Shown in pieces: positions 54,178 through 63,123 of a stretch of 64,000 nucleotides of DNA. The translations under genes and the position numbers were made by a program. The stretch is from assembly GCF_001424875.1 (NCBI RefSeq), contig NZ_LMCT01000072.1, positions 177,632 to 241,631 on the forward strand. The letters are read 5' to 3'. The stretch comes from Kitasatospora sp. Root107 (GTDB taxonomy: Bacteria > Actinomycetota > Actinomycetes > Streptomycetales > Streptomycetaceae). A model generated the notes under the pieces. It saw nothing but the letters and a program-made list of their open reading frames with translations. It was not told the origin of the DNA and ran no database searches. Positions within the stretch are counted from its first letter, which is position 1. Each line of letters begins with the position of its first letter.

Positions 54178-54945
54178 ATGACGACTGCTCTCATCACCGG
54201 CGCGACCGCCGGAATCGGTGCCGCCTTCGCCCGCCGCCTCGCCAAGGACGGCAGAGACCTGGTGCTGGTCGCCCGCGACACCGAGCGGCTGGCCGCCACG
54301 GCGGCCGAGCTGACGAAGACGTACGGGGTCGAGGTCGAGGTGCTGCCCGCCGACCTGGCCACCGACGCCGGGATCGGCGCCGTCGAGGACCGGCTGCGGG
54401 ACGGCGCCAGGCCGGTCGACATCCTGATCAACAACGCCGGCTTCGGGAACAAGGGCGAGTTCCTGACCGTCCCGCTGGACCAGGAGCTCGACATGCTCAA
54501 GGTGCACGTCGAGGCGGTCCTGCGGACCACCGTCGCCGCCCTGCCCGGCATGCGCGAGCGCGGCTTCGGCGGCATCGTGAACGTCGCCTCGGTGGCGGCC
54601 TTCCTGCCGCGCGGCACGTACGGCGCCAGCAAGGCCTGGGTGGTCAGCTTCACCCAGGGGGCGGCCCGCGACCTCGGCGGCACCGGGGTGCGGCTGATGG
54701 CGCTGGCGCCGGGCTTCACCCGGACGGAGTTCCACCAGCGGGCCGGCATGGGCACCTCCAACGTGCCCGCCTGGGGCTGGCTGTCGGCGGAGCGGGTGGT
54801 GGACGAGGCGCTGCGCGACCTGGCCAAGGGCCGCTCGCTCTCGGTCCCCGGCAAGCGCTACAAGGCGGTCGTGGCGGTTGCCAGGCTGCTGCCGTCCGGC
54901 AAGCTGGGTGGTGTCTCCGCCAAGGCGGCGCGGACGTACGAGTAA
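54178..54945 (+). CDS. Short-chain dehydrogenase/reductase (DltE/ YdfG type)
   Basis: This 255-residue SDR has TGATAGIGAAFARRL at the N-terminus, NNAGFG, the catalytic Ser in NVASVAAFLPRG and YGASKAWVVS (Tyr-x3-Lys). It is of the large group of broad-specificity oxidoreductases used on ketones or acyl groups; the substrate is unknown. The leaderless promoter at 54166 fixes the start. It is divergent from the small-peptide operon. Confidence 0.93.
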   Translation: MTTALITGATAGIGAAFARRLAKDGRDLVLVARDTERLAATAAELTKTYGVEVEVLPADLATDAGIGAVEDRLRDGARPVDILINNAGFGNKGEFLTVPLDQELDMLKVHVEAVLRTTVAALPGMRERGFGGIVNVASVAAFLPRGTYGASKAWVVSFTQGAARDLGGTGVRLMALAPGFTRTEFHQRAGMGTSNVPAWGWLSAERVVDEALRDLAKGRSLSVPGKRYKAVVAVARLLPSGKLGGVSAKAARTYE

Positions 54946-54954
54946 GAGACCTCG

Positions 54955-54983
54955 GCTCATTATTAGCCCGTCTAACTATGAGC
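54955..54983. promoter_or_regulatory. 29-base imperfect palindrome before the ABC exporter
   Basis: GCTCAT at 54955-54960 pairs with ATGAGC at 54978-54983, and inside them TTAG (54963-54966) pairs with CTAA (54972-54975). In all, 11 of 14 positions are complementary. It lies 62 bases before the exporter start, where the -35/-10 would be, and the DNA is A/T-rich. It looks like an operator of a TetR- or MarR-type regulator that is not encoded next to it. Confidence 0.6.
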
Positions 54984-55044
54984 TATGCTCGGTACGCGGG
55001 CAGGGGACTCCTGCCCGCGTGCCGACATCACGGGGAGGTCGCCT

Positions 55045-56880
55045 GTGCGCGACGAGATCAACTGGACACCGCCACCACGGGTCAAGGGCGAACCCCGCCC
55101 GCCGGCCGAGTGGCGCCGCATCCTGGCCCTGTTCCGCCCCTACCGGGCCCGGCTCGCCGTGGTCGGCCTGCTGGTCGGGGCGTCCGCCGTGGTCGGCGTG
55201 GTCACCCCCTTCCTGCTCCGCGCGGTGCTGGACACCGCGATCCCGCAGGGCCGTACCGGGCTGCTCAGCCTGCTCGCGCTCGGCATGATCATGGCCGCCG
55301 TGGTGAGCAGCATCTTCGGGGTGCTGCAGACGCTGATCTCGACCACCGTCGGCCAGCGCGTCATGCACGACCTGCGCACCTCGGTCTACCGCCACCTGCA
55401 GCGGATGTCGCTGGCCTTCTTCACCCGGACCAGGACCGGCGAGGTGCAGTCCAGGATCGCCAACGACATCGGCGGCATGCAGTCCACCGTCACCTCCACC
55501 GCCACCTCGCTGGTCTCCAACCTCACCGGCGTGATCGCCACCGTGGTCGCCATGATCGCGCTGGACTGGCGGCTCACCGTGGTCTCGCTGCTGCTGCTCC
55601 CGCTGTTCGTCTGGATCAGCCGCCGGGTCGGCAACGAGCGCAAGAAGATCACCACCCAGCGGCAGAAGCAGCTCGCCGCGATGAGCTCCGCCGTCCAGGA
55701 GTCGCTGTCCGTCAGCGGCATCCTGCTCGGCCGCACGATGGGCCGCTCGGGCTCGCTCTCGCACGAGTTCGACCGGCAGTCGGACGACCTGGCCGAGTTG
55801 GAGGTCCGCTCCAGCATGGCCGGGCGGTGGCGGATGGCCACCATCGGGATCGTGATGGCCGCGATGCCCGCCGTCATCTACTGGGCCGCCGGTCTTGCGA
55901 TGGCCAGTGGCGCCCCGATCGTCTCGGTCGGCACCCTGGTCGCCTTCGTCTCGCTCCAGCAGGGCCTGTTCCGACCCACCGTCAGCCTGCTCTCCACCGG
56001 CGTGCAGGTGCAGACCTCGCTCGCGCTGTTCCAGCGGATCTTCGAGTACCTCGACCTCCCGGTCGAGATCGCCGAACCGGCCGCCCCGGTCCGGCCGGCG
56101 AAGATCCGCGGGGACGTCACCTTCGAGAACGTCGAGTTCCGCTACAACGCCGACCAGGAACGCCCCACCCTGACCGGGATCGACCTCAAGCTCCCGGCCG
56201 GCGGTTCGCTCGCCGTGGTCGGTGAGACCGGCTCGGGCAAGACCACCCTCAGCTACCTGGTGCCCCGGCTCTACGACGTGACCGGAGGACGGGTCGCCAT
56301 CGACGGCACCGACGTCCGCGAGCTCGGCTTCGACACCCTGGCCGACGCGATCGGCGTGGTCTCCCAGGAGACCTACCTGTTCCACGCCTCGGTCGCCGAC
56401 AACCTGCGCTTCGCCAAGCCGGAGGCCACCGACGCCGAGCTGGTCCAGGCTGCCAGGGCAGCCCAGATCCACGAGCTGATCGCCGGGCTCCCGGAGGGCT
56501 ACGACACCGTGGTCGGCGAGCGCGGCTACCGGTTCTCCGGCGGCGAGAAGCAGCGGCTCGCGATCGCCAGGACGGTGCTGCGCAACCCGCCGATCCTGAT
56601 TCTGGACGAGGCCACCAGCGCGCTCGACAACCAGACCGAACGAGCGGTCCAGCAGGCCATCGACGCACTGTCGGCGGGCCGCACCACGATCACCATCGCG
56701 CACCGGCTCTCCACCGTGCAGCGGGCCGACCAGATCGCCGTGCTGGACGCGGGCGAGATCGCCGAGATCGGCACCCACGAGGAACTGCTCGCCCGGAACG
56801 GGCGGTACGCGGCGCTGCTGCGCCGTGAGCTGCCGTCAGCTTCAGGTGAGGGTCAGGCCGCCATCGGGCGCTCGTTGTAG
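55045..56880 (+). CDS. ABC exporter, fused permease-ATPase
   Basis: This 611-residue half-transporter of the MsbA/LmrA class has a six-helix transmembrane domain (about 35-330), then an ATPase domain with Walker A VGETGSGKTTLSY, Q-loop SQETYLFHAS, signature RFSGGEKQRLAIAR and Walker B ILILDEATSALDNQ. It works as a homodimer unless a partner exists elsewhere. It starts at GTG 55045 after GGGGAGG. Lipid or drug efflux is likely. Its 3' end overlaps the convergent plsC gene by 28 bases. Confidence 0.94.
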   Translation: MRDEINWTPPPRVKGEPRPPAEWRRILALFRPYRARLAVVGLLVGASAVVGVVTPFLLRAVLDTAIPQGRTGLLSLLALGMIMAAVVSSIFGVLQTLISTTVGQRVMHDLRTSVYRHLQRMSLAFFTRTRTGEVQSRIANDIGGMQSTVTSTATSLVSNLTGVIATVVAMIALDWRLTVVSLLLLPLFVWISRRVGNERKKITTQRQKQLAAMSSAVQESLSVSGILLGRTMGRSGSLSHEFDRQSDDLAELEVRSSMAGRWRMATIGIVMAAMPAVIYWAAGLAMASGAPIVSVGTLVAFVSLQQGLFRPTVSLLSTGVQVQTSLALFQRIFEYLDLPVEIAEPAAPVRPAKIRGDVTFENVEFRYNADQERPTLTGIDLKLPAGGSLAVVGETGSGKTTLSYLVPRLYDVTGGRVAIDGTDVRELGFDTLADAIGVVSQETYLFHASVADNLRFAKPEATDAELVQAARAAQIHELIAGLPEGYDTVVGERGYRFSGGEKQRLAIARTVLRNPPILILDEATSALDNQTERAVQQAIDALSAGRTTITIAHRLSTVQRADQIAVLDAGEIAEIGTHEELLARNGRYAALLRRELPSASGEGQAAIGRSL

Positions 56881-57521
56881 ACCTCGGCCAGCTCCTGGCC
56901 GGAGAGCTGGTGGATCGCCGCCATCACCTGGTCGGTGACCTCGCGCCGGGCCCGGGCCGAACGGGCCTGGCCGTGCAGCTCGTCGAAGTGCAGCGGCTCG
57001 CCGAACCGCACCGTCACCTTGCGCAGCCGGGGAATCCGTTTGCCGACCGGCAGGATGTCCGCCGGACCCTCCAGCGCCACCGGCACCACCGGTACCCCGG
57101 CGGTCAGCGCCAGCCAGGCCACTCCGGTCTTGCCCCGGTACAGCCGCCCGTCCAGCGAACGGGTGCCTTCCGGGTAGATGCCGAACGCCTTGCCCTCGTG
57201 CAGGATCTCCAGCGCCGAGTCCAGTGCGGCCTGGGCGGTCTTGATGTCGCCGCGCTCCACCGGGACGGCGTTGAGCGCGTTGAAGAGTGCCCGGGAGAGG
57301 GCGCCCTTGAGGCCGGTGCCGGTGAAGTACTCGGCCTTGGCGAGGAAGTACACCCGACGCGGCGCGGTCAGCGGGATCACCACGCTGTCGATGAACGACA
57401 GGTGATTGCTCGCCAGGATGACTCCGCCATCACGCGGCACGTTCTCCAGCCCCTCGATGACGGGGCGGTAGAGCGCCTTCGCCACGGGCTTGAGCACGAG
57501 CTTGGTGATGAGGTTGATCAT
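56853..57521 (-). CDS. plsC: 1-acyl-sn-glycerol-3-phosphate acyltransferase-like
   Basis: This 222-residue membrane-associated acyltransferase has the acid/His motif NHLSFID (about 39-45, HX4D) and the substrate motif YPEGTRS (about 119-125), with the conserved Pro-Val-Val-Pro-Val region after it. Members transfer acyl groups to lysophosphatidate in phospholipid synthesis; genomes of this group have several, so a specific role is open. Confidence 0.93.
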   Translation of the reverse strand: MINLITKLVLKPVAKALYRPVIEGLENVPRDGGVILASNHLSFIDSVVIPLTAPRRVYFLAKAEYFTGTGLKGALSRALFNALNAVPVERGDIKTAQAALDSALEILHEGKAFGIYPEGTRSLDGRLYRGKTGVAWLALTAGVPVVPVALEGPADILPVGKRIPRLRKVTVRFGEPLHFDELHGQARSARARREVTDQVMAAIHQLSGQELAEVYNERPMAA

Positions 57522-57694
57522 CTAGTCTCCCTGGCCGCCACTACCCCCGCGCCGGAAGGACCGGGGCGAGGCCAGACCGCAGATTACGTCATCACCCCCG
57601 CCCGCCGTCCACCACTCCGCTCGGCGGACGGCTGCGATCCTCGTCACGCCGGTCCGTCCGAGGCGGCGTTCTGGGCCTTTCTGACGCACCGTCC

Positions 57695-57700
57695 TAAGGT
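57695..57700 (+). promoter_or_regulatory. -10 element of a leaderless antiporter transcript
   Basis: TAAGGT lies six bases before GTG 57707 and there is no ribosome site. The same arrangement occurs at several other genes in this window. Confidence 0.5.
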
Positions 57701-57706
57701 GAGGCA

Positions 57707-59263
57707 GTGAGCGAAGTGACGACCGTACTGCTGCTCGTGGTGCTGGCGACGGCGGTGGCCACCGGGGCGCGGCGGTGGAGCATTCCGGCGCCGTCCACGC
57801 TGGTGGTGGCCGGCGTGCTGGTGGCGCTGCTGCCGTTCGTCCCGACGGTCGAGGTGCCGCCGGAGGTGATCAGCGTGGTCGTGCTGCCGCCGCTGCTCTA
57901 CGCCTCGGCCGAGGAGATCTCCTGGCGCGAGCTGCGCGCGGTCTGGCGGCCCGTCACCGCACTGGCGCTGGGCCTGGTGCTGGCCACCGCGGTCGCCATC
58001 GGTGCGCTGGCCGGCCTGCTCACCCCGCTCACCCCCGCGATGGCCTTCGTGCTCGGGGCGGTACTGGCCAGCACCGACCCGGTCGCGGTCACCGCCCTGG
58101 GCCGGCGGCTCGCGCTGCCGCCCCGGATCCAGACCCTGGTGCAGGCCGAGAGCCTGTTCAACGACGCGACCAGCCTGGTGCTGTTCAAGATCGCCGTCTC
58201 ACTGGCCGTCACCGCGGGCTCGTTGTCGGTGGCTTCGGCGGCGGGCGAGTTCCTGCTGCTGGCCGGCGGTGGCGCCGTGGTCGGCGGGGTGGTCGCGGTG
58301 GTGGTCGCGTTCATCCGCCGCCGCACCGAGGATCCGGTGCTGGAGACCGTCACCGCCCTGGTCACCCCGTACGCGGCGTACGTCCTCGGCGAGGACCTGC
58401 ACACCTCGGGCGTGACCGCCGTGGTGGTCGCCGGGGTGGTGCTCGGCGCCCAGCAGCACCGGCTGACCGACGCCCGGATCAGGCTCCAGGTGCACGCCGT
58501 CTACCGGACGGTGGTGTTCATGCTGGAGAGCGTGGTCTTCGCGCTGATCGGCCTCGAACTGCCCGGCATGGTCGAGGATCTGACCGGTGCGCAGGGGGCC
58601 TGGGTCTGGCAGTCCGTCCTGATCGCGCTGGCGCTGATCCTGCTGCGGCTGCTCTGGATCGGCCCGATGTCCTGGGTGATGCACCGTCAGCAGGCGCGCG
58701 CCCGGGGCGCGGTGAGCCCCGGCCCGCTCACCTGGCGGGTGCCCGCCGTGCTGACCTGGGCCGGCACCCGGGGCGTCATGCCGCTGGCCGCCGCCCTCAC
58801 CATCCCGCTCACCGCCGACGACGGCTCCGCCCTGCCCTACCGGGAGCTCGTCCTGGTCCTCACCACGGCCGTGGTCGCCATCACCCTGGTGGTCCAGGGC
58901 TTCACCCTCGCCGCGGTCGTCCGGGCCAGCGGGCTGGCCCTCGCACCGGAACAGACCGAACGGGAGGAGGCCGAGGCCGCCGACCTGCTGCTCCGTGCCG
59001 CGCTCTCCCATCTGGACGGCCTGGTCGACGCGGAGATGGTGCCCCCCGTCGTCGCCGACCGGATGCGGCACGACCTGCAAGCCCGCCTGACCCTGGCCGA
59101 CCAGCCGCCCGACACCACCTACCGCCGCCTCCGCCGCGACCTGATCGCCATCGAGACCGAGACCCTCCAGCAGCTCTACACCGACCACCAGGTCAGCGAC
59201 GCCGTACGCGGCCGCCTGCAGCACGCCCTCGACCTGGAGGAAGCAGCCCTCAGCGACCTTTAG
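57707..59263 (+). CDS. Na+/H+ antiporter (CPA1 family)
   Basis: This 518-residue cation:proton antiporter has about 12 transmembrane helices and a cytoplasmic tail of about 110 residues. The ion-binding Asp motifs are STDPVAVTALGRR and AESLFNDATSLVLF, with the later GTRGVMPLAAAL of NhaP/YjcE proteins. It exchanges Na+ or K+ for protons in pH and salt control. The GTG start is leaderless. Confidence 0.93.
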   Translation: MSEVTTVLLLVVLATAVATGARRWSIPAPSTLVVAGVLVALLPFVPTVEVPPEVISVVVLPPLLYASAEEISWRELRAVWRPVTALALGLVLATAVAIGALAGLLTPLTPAMAFVLGAVLASTDPVAVTALGRRLALPPRIQTLVQAESLFNDATSLVLFKIAVSLAVTAGSLSVASAAGEFLLLAGGGAVVGGVVAVVVAFIRRRTEDPVLETVTALVTPYAAYVLGEDLHTSGVTAVVVAGVVLGAQQHRLTDARIRLQVHAVYRTVVFMLESVVFALIGLELPGMVEDLTGAQGAWVWQSVLIALALILLRLLWIGPMSWVMHRQQARARGAVSPGPLTWRVPAVLTWAGTRGVMPLAAALTIPLTADDGSALPYRELVLVLTTAVVAITLVVQGFTLAAVVRASGLALAPEQTEREEAEAADLLLRAALSHLDGLVDAEMVPPVVADRMRHDLQARLTLADQPPDTTYRRLRRDLIAIETETLQQLYTDHQVSDAVRGRLQHALDLEEAALSDL

Positions 59264-59281
59264 GTCAGGCCCTGGCGGTAC

Positions 59282-61456
59282 TCAGCCGAGGTCGAAGACG
59301 CGCCGCACCACGCGCTCCGAAGCCCCGCCGTCGTCCCAGGGGCAGAACCGCTCCCGGAAGGCCGCCCGGGCGGCCGGGGCGGGGTCACCGGCGAGCAGGG
59401 CCTCGGTCAGGGCGCCGGGTTCGGTGGCGACCGCGCCCGGGGGGAAGGCGAGCAGGTCGAAGTAGACGCCGCGGATCCGGCGGTACTGCTCCCAGTCGGG
59501 GGCGTGGATGACGATCGGCCGGTCCAGCACCGCGTAGTCGAACATCATCGAGGAGTAGTCCGTGACCAGCACGTCCGCCGCCAGGTAGAGGTCCTCGACC
59601 ACGGGGTGGGCGGAGACGTCGACCAGCTCGGCCGCGTGCGGGCCCGTGGTCAGGTCGCCGGGGCCGCCGTGGTGGAAGTAGTGGGTGCGGACCAGCAGGG
59701 TGTACCCGGGCCCGAGCTTCTCGGCCAGCTCCCGCAGGTCGAGCAGCGGGACGTAGGAGCCCTGCCCCTCCCGGTGGGTCGGTGCGTAGAGCACCGTGCG
59801 CTGCCCGGCCGCCAGGCCGAGCCTGGACCGGACGTCGGCCACCTCGGCGGGGGTGGCGAGGGCGAGCCGGTCGTTGCGCGGGTAGCCGGTCTCCAGCAGC
59901 TCGTAGTGGCCGGGGAAGGCGCGGGTGAAGTGCTCGCTGGTGTGCGGGTTGGGGGAGACCAGGTAGTCCCAGCGGTCGACCGCCTCGCGCAGCCGGTCGA
60001 AGTCCATGCCGTCGGCGGCGGCCGGATGCTCCCTCAGGTCCATGCCCATGGCCTTCACGGGGGTGCCGTGCTGGGTCTGCACGTGCACGGTGCCGGGCCG
60101 CTTGGCCATCGTGCGCGGGAAGTTGACGTTGTTGACGAAGTATTTGGCGGTGGCCATCGCCCGCAGGTAGGCGGGCGTGTTCAGCAGCACGTACGGCACC
60201 CCGGCCGGCAGCGTGGCGGCCTGGGCCCGGGTCTCCACCACCCACACCCCGCGCACCTGGGGCGCCAGCTCGCGCGCCTTCCGGTAGATCGCCGCCGGGT
60301 TGCAGGCGTAGCCCCGGTGCCAGTACGCCGCGTAGACCGCGAGGTGCTCGTCCAGCGGCAGCCGCCGGAAGGCGCCGTACGCGGTGGACCTGGCCCCGCT
60401 GCGGACGCCCTTGCGGAGTGCCGGTGCGACCGCCCCGGCGCCTCGCTTGAGGCTGCGCGGGAGCTGCCCGCCCCGGCGCAGTTCGCCGTACGCGATCCGG
60501 GCGCCCCGGGCGGCCAGCCGGTACTGGACGCCGCGCAGGCCGCCGGGGAAGCGGTAGCCGGCGGGGCGGTGGCGGGCGAAGTGGTCGGCGATCCGGGCGA
60601 AGAAGTCGGCCCGCAGTGCGGTCGGCACCAGACCGGGGGTGTCGTACACGGTGAGCGCCTGACGGACCGTCCGGTCGAAGACCAGGCGGCGCAGGGCCGG
60701 GCCGGGGTCGGCCGAGGGGCGGTCGAGCACCCGGAAGATCGCGTCGTACTGGGCGAAGGCGTCCGCGTGCTTGGGGGAGGCGGTGGCGGTGATCGCGCCG
60801 GGGCGCCCGCGCCGGTAGTTGTAGCAGGAGCGGTCGAGGTAGCGCAGGCGCCCGGTGAGCAGCGCGGGGTAGGTGACCGAGATGTCCTCGTAGTAGCCGC
60901 GCCCGAAGGCGACGTCCAGGTCGAGCAGGAACTGCCGGCGGAAGACCTTGTTCCATACCGACATCACGGTCTGGAACAGCGCCGGGTGGTCGGCGGCTCG
61001 GCAGCCGGCCACCAGCGGGGAGCCGCGCAGCAGGTGCCGCCAGGGGTTGGGCTCGGTGCTGCCGTCGGGGTAGACGTGGGTGAAGTCGGTGAGCAGCACG
61101 TCCACCGGGGCCTCGGCGGCCTGCTCTGCGCGGAGCTCGTCCAGCAGGGCGTCGAGGGTGCCCTCGGGCAGCCAGTCGTCGCTGTCGACGAACCAGACGT
61201 ACGTCCCGGTGGCCTGGGCCAGCCCGACCTCGCGGGCGCCGCCGAGGCCCTGGTTCTCCGTCAGGTGCAGCACCCGCAGGCGGGGGTCGCGGGTGGCCTG
61301 CTCATCGAGGATCGCGCCGCAGCCGTCGGGGGAGAGATCGTCGACCGCGATCAGCTCGACGGTGCCGTCCGCCGGGCCGGCCAGCGACTCGAGGCAGCGC
61401 GGCAGGTAGCGCTCAACGCCGTGGACCGGCAGCACGATGCTGAGGAGGGGGCTCAC
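59282..61456 (-). CDS. Bifunctional glycosyltransferase/CDP-glycerol glycerophosphotransferase
   Basis: This 724-residue fusion has an N-terminal GT-A family 2 domain (SIVLPVHGVERYLPRCLESL, then the DxD-type VDSDDWLPEG) and a middle helical region. The C-terminal TagB/TagF-type domain has a His-rich start (VQTQHGTPVKAMG), VLYAPTHREGQGSY and DVLVTDYSSMMFDYAVLDRP. It should build a teichoic-acid-like or other polyol-phosphate cell-wall polymer at the membrane. It stands alone and its upstream gap is long. Confidence 0.93.
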   Translation of the reverse strand: MSPLLSIVLPVHGVERYLPRCLESLAGPADGTVELIAVDDLSPDGCGAILDEQATRDPRLRVLHLTENQGLGGAREVGLAQATGTYVWFVDSDDWLPEGTLDALLDELRAEQAAEAPVDVLLTDFTHVYPDGSTEPNPWRHLLRGSPLVAGCRAADHPALFQTVMSVWNKVFRRQFLLDLDVAFGRGYYEDISVTYPALLTGRLRYLDRSCYNYRRGRPGAITATASPKHADAFAQYDAIFRVLDRPSADPGPALRRLVFDRTVRQALTVYDTPGLVPTALRADFFARIADHFARHRPAGYRFPGGLRGVQYRLAARGARIAYGELRRGGQLPRSLKRGAGAVAPALRKGVRSGARSTAYGAFRRLPLDEHLAVYAAYWHRGYACNPAAIYRKARELAPQVRGVWVVETRAQAATLPAGVPYVLLNTPAYLRAMATAKYFVNNVNFPRTMAKRPGTVHVQTQHGTPVKAMGMDLREHPAAADGMDFDRLREAVDRWDYLVSPNPHTSEHFTRAFPGHYELLETGYPRNDRLALATPAEVADVRSRLGLAAGQRTVLYAPTHREGQGSYVPLLDLRELAEKLGPGYTLLVRTHYFHHGGPGDLTTGPHAAELVDVSAHPVVEDLYLAADVLVTDYSSMMFDYAVLDRPIVIHAPDWEQYRRIRGVYFDLLAFPPGAVATEPGALTEALLAGDPAPAARAAFRERFCPWDDGGASERVVRRVFDLG

Positions 61457-62064
61457 GCTGGTTCACTCCGCTGGGGATGCCGGGGCGAGGGGCAGCCGCC
61501 CGGTTCTGGCGACACTCTACTGGGCCCGGCGGGACGGGCGGCGGCGAGGCGTGCGGCGGCGTTCCTGCTGGAGAAAAGCGACCGCCGGTGCCGCGCCGTG
61601 CGAGCGCGAGCACCGGCAGTCCGGTGTTGGCGGTCCGACCGACCCTCAGCGGTCGACCGCCGGTCCGTCCACCAGTTCGGAGCCGGGCCGCCGCAGCGTC
61701 GAGACGGCCGGACAGTAGCTCACCTGGTGTCGGAAGCAGTTGTCCCTTCATCTGTCGAACGTATTCGACAGGGTCGGGGGCGCCTTTCGGCGTTGATAGA
61801 GATATTGCTTGTAGGTTTCGGCTGCGTCAATCCCTCGGATGTGTTCACTTCCTGAATTTTGCGCGGGAAGTCCCGGAGGGTGGGGCGGCCGATTCGACGG
61901 ATCCGGCCGATGCGCAGTCGTGACCGGGTCCGCTGGGATCTGGTGGAGCGTCAGTTCACTTGGCACGATACGGTGGCAGAACACCAGGACGGTTGCGCGA
62001 AGCCCGCCACTCACGGATAGTCTTCGCCTCACGGCCCTGGCGCCTCGTAGGGGTGGGAAAACTG
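61457..62064. other. 608-base gene-free region with a perfect palindrome
   Basis: No frame here looks coding; the 112-codon frame on the minus strand is Pro/Arg-rich noise. Two things stand out: TGTCGAA-CGTA-TTCGACA (61753-61770), a perfect 18-base palindrome, and a comparatively A/T-rich stretch (about 61790-61865) in otherwise G/C-rich DNA. The region could hold the glycosyltransferase promoter with a long leader, a small RNA, and the promoter of the 88-residue gene that follows. Confidence 0.5.
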
Positions 62065-62331
62065 ATGGAACACATGCAAGTGCGGTCCCGGCCACGAGTG
62101 CCGGCGATCCAGTGCGGCGTCGGCTCGACCGGCCGTCGGCTCGATCGCCATCTCTCCGTGCTCGGTGCGCCGGCCATCCCGGCGGTCGACACCGTCGAGG
62201 CACTCGGCCTGATAAGGGAGCTGACGCCTCGTGGGGTGAGCACCCAGGCCGCGCCGCGTCGGACGACCCGGGTGATGCTGCTGGCGCCGCTCCGGCGGCT
62301 CAAGCGAAGCCTGTTCGGCAGCCGAGGCTAG
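62065..62331 (+). CDS. Small conserved-looking protein, 88 residues
   Basis: The peptide begins MEHMQVRSRPRVPAIQCGVG, has a single Cys, a middle part DRHLSVLGAPAIPAVDTVEA and a basic end APLRRLKRSLFGSRG. I cannot name a function. ATG 62065 follows a G-rich AGGGGTGGGAAAA stretch. The gene is followed within 20 bases by an intrinsic terminator with a T-run, which is good evidence for a real transcript. Similar short basic proteins exist in streptomycetes from memory. Confidence 0.6.
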   Translation: MEHMQVRSRPRVPAIQCGVGSTGRRLDRHLSVLGAPAIPAVDTVEALGLIRELTPRGVSTQAAPRRTTRVMLLAPLRRLKRSLFGSRG

Positions 62332-62347
62332 CCCTCGTCGCCGGGCG

Positions 62348-62378
62348 ACCCGATGGACCTGCCGGTCCATCGGGTTTT
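62348..62378 (+). terminator. Rho-independent terminator
   Basis: ACCCGATGGACC and GGTCCATCGGGT form a 12-base-pair stem with a 4-base loop, followed by a TTTT run (62375-62378). This is a textbook intrinsic terminator for the 88-residue gene and separates it from yjbQ. Confidence 0.9.
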
Positions 62379-62411
62379 CCGCATGTCCGCCGCCGGTGCG
62401 AGGATGGGCCC

Positions 62412-62837
62412 ATGGCGGACACCTCCTTCCACTCCCACACCATCGACCTCACCACCGGCAGCGGAGAGGTGGCCCTGGACATCACTCACCACTGCGCGGA
62501 CTTCCTGGCGAGCGCGGCCCCCGGCCGGGACGGCTTGCTGAACGTCTTCGTCCCGCACGCCACCGCCGGGGTCGCGGTGATCGAGGTCGGTGCGGGCAGC
62601 GACGACGACCTGCTGGCCGTGCTGCGCGACCTGCTCCCGGCCGACGGCCGCTGGCGGCACCGGCACGGCAGCCCCGGCCACGGCCGGGACCACGTACTCC
62701 CCGGGCTGGTCGCCCCGCACGCCACGCTGCCGGTGATCGGTGGCCAACTGGCGCTCGGGGTCTGGCAGTCGGTGGTGCTGGTGGATACCAACAGCGACAA
62801 CCCCCGGCGCACCGTCCGGCTGTCCTTCCTGGGCTGA
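62412..62837 (+). CDS. YjbQ/UPF0047 family protein (secondary thiamine-phosphate synthase-like)
   Basis: This 141-residue single-domain protein of the YjbQ family has the family motifs VPHATAGVAVIEVG, the His-rich WRHRHGSPGHGRDHVL and LALGVWQSVVLVDTN. Some members rescue thiamine-phosphate synthase mutants, but the physiological role is unknown. ATG 62412 is preceded by a weak -10-like GAGGAT, so it may be leaderless. Confidence 0.92.
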   Translation: MADTSFHSHTIDLTTGSGEVALDITHHCADFLASAAPGRDGLLNVFVPHATAGVAVIEVGAGSDDDLLAVLRDLLPADGRWRHRHGSPGHGRDHVLPGLVAPHATLPVIGGQLALGVWQSVVLVDTNSDNPRRTVRLSFLG

Positions 62838-62875
62838 GGGCCGGAGACCGGCCGAGCCGCCGTAGGCTGGGCGGT

Positions 62876-63076
62876 ATGACTGACGAGACCCCGCAGTGCG
62901 ACCTGGCGCCCGCCGTCGACGCCGTGGCGGCGCTGACCCCGGCGGTCGGGGACGGGCCCCGGGCCGACTGTGTGCTGTGCGGCGAGCCCACCGAGCTGCC
63001 GGCGGACCAGCCCGGGGTGACGCTCTGCCCGGTCTGTGCCTGGCAGGAGGCGCAGCGGATCGCCTGCTCCGGCTGA
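62876..63076 (+). CDS. Small zinc-ribbon protein, 66 residues
   Basis: The peptide has two Cys pairs, CVLCGEP and CPVCAW, 19 residues apart, a typical zinc ribbon, after an Ala/Pro-rich N-terminal part. It starts at ATG 62876; TAGGCT seven bases before it fits a leaderless transcript. A nucleic-acid or protein-binding role is plausible but unproven. The convergent gene is sbcC. Confidence 0.7.
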   Translation: MTDETPQCDLAPAVDAVAALTPAVGDGPRADCVLCGEPTELPADQPGVTLCPVCAWQEAQRIACSG

Positions 63077-63123
63077 GGCCGACCGGCACATGGTGGGCGG
63101 ATGAAGGAGCGGCGACCGGTCGG

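Noticed and set aside
61413..61751. 112-codon minus-strand frame upstream of the glycosyltransferase
   Set aside because: Pro/Arg/Gly-rich, no ribosome site, overlaps the glycosyltransferase start and has no family character.
61753..61770. LexA/SOS box
   Set aside because: The actinobacterial box needs GAAC-N4-GTTC; here the arms are two bases closer together, so the core does not match.
62396..62875. Upstream extension of the zinc-ribbon gene in its frame
   Set aside because: That frame overlaps YjbQ in a different phase and is Arg/Gly-rich; the leaderless promoter at 62863 supports the short form.
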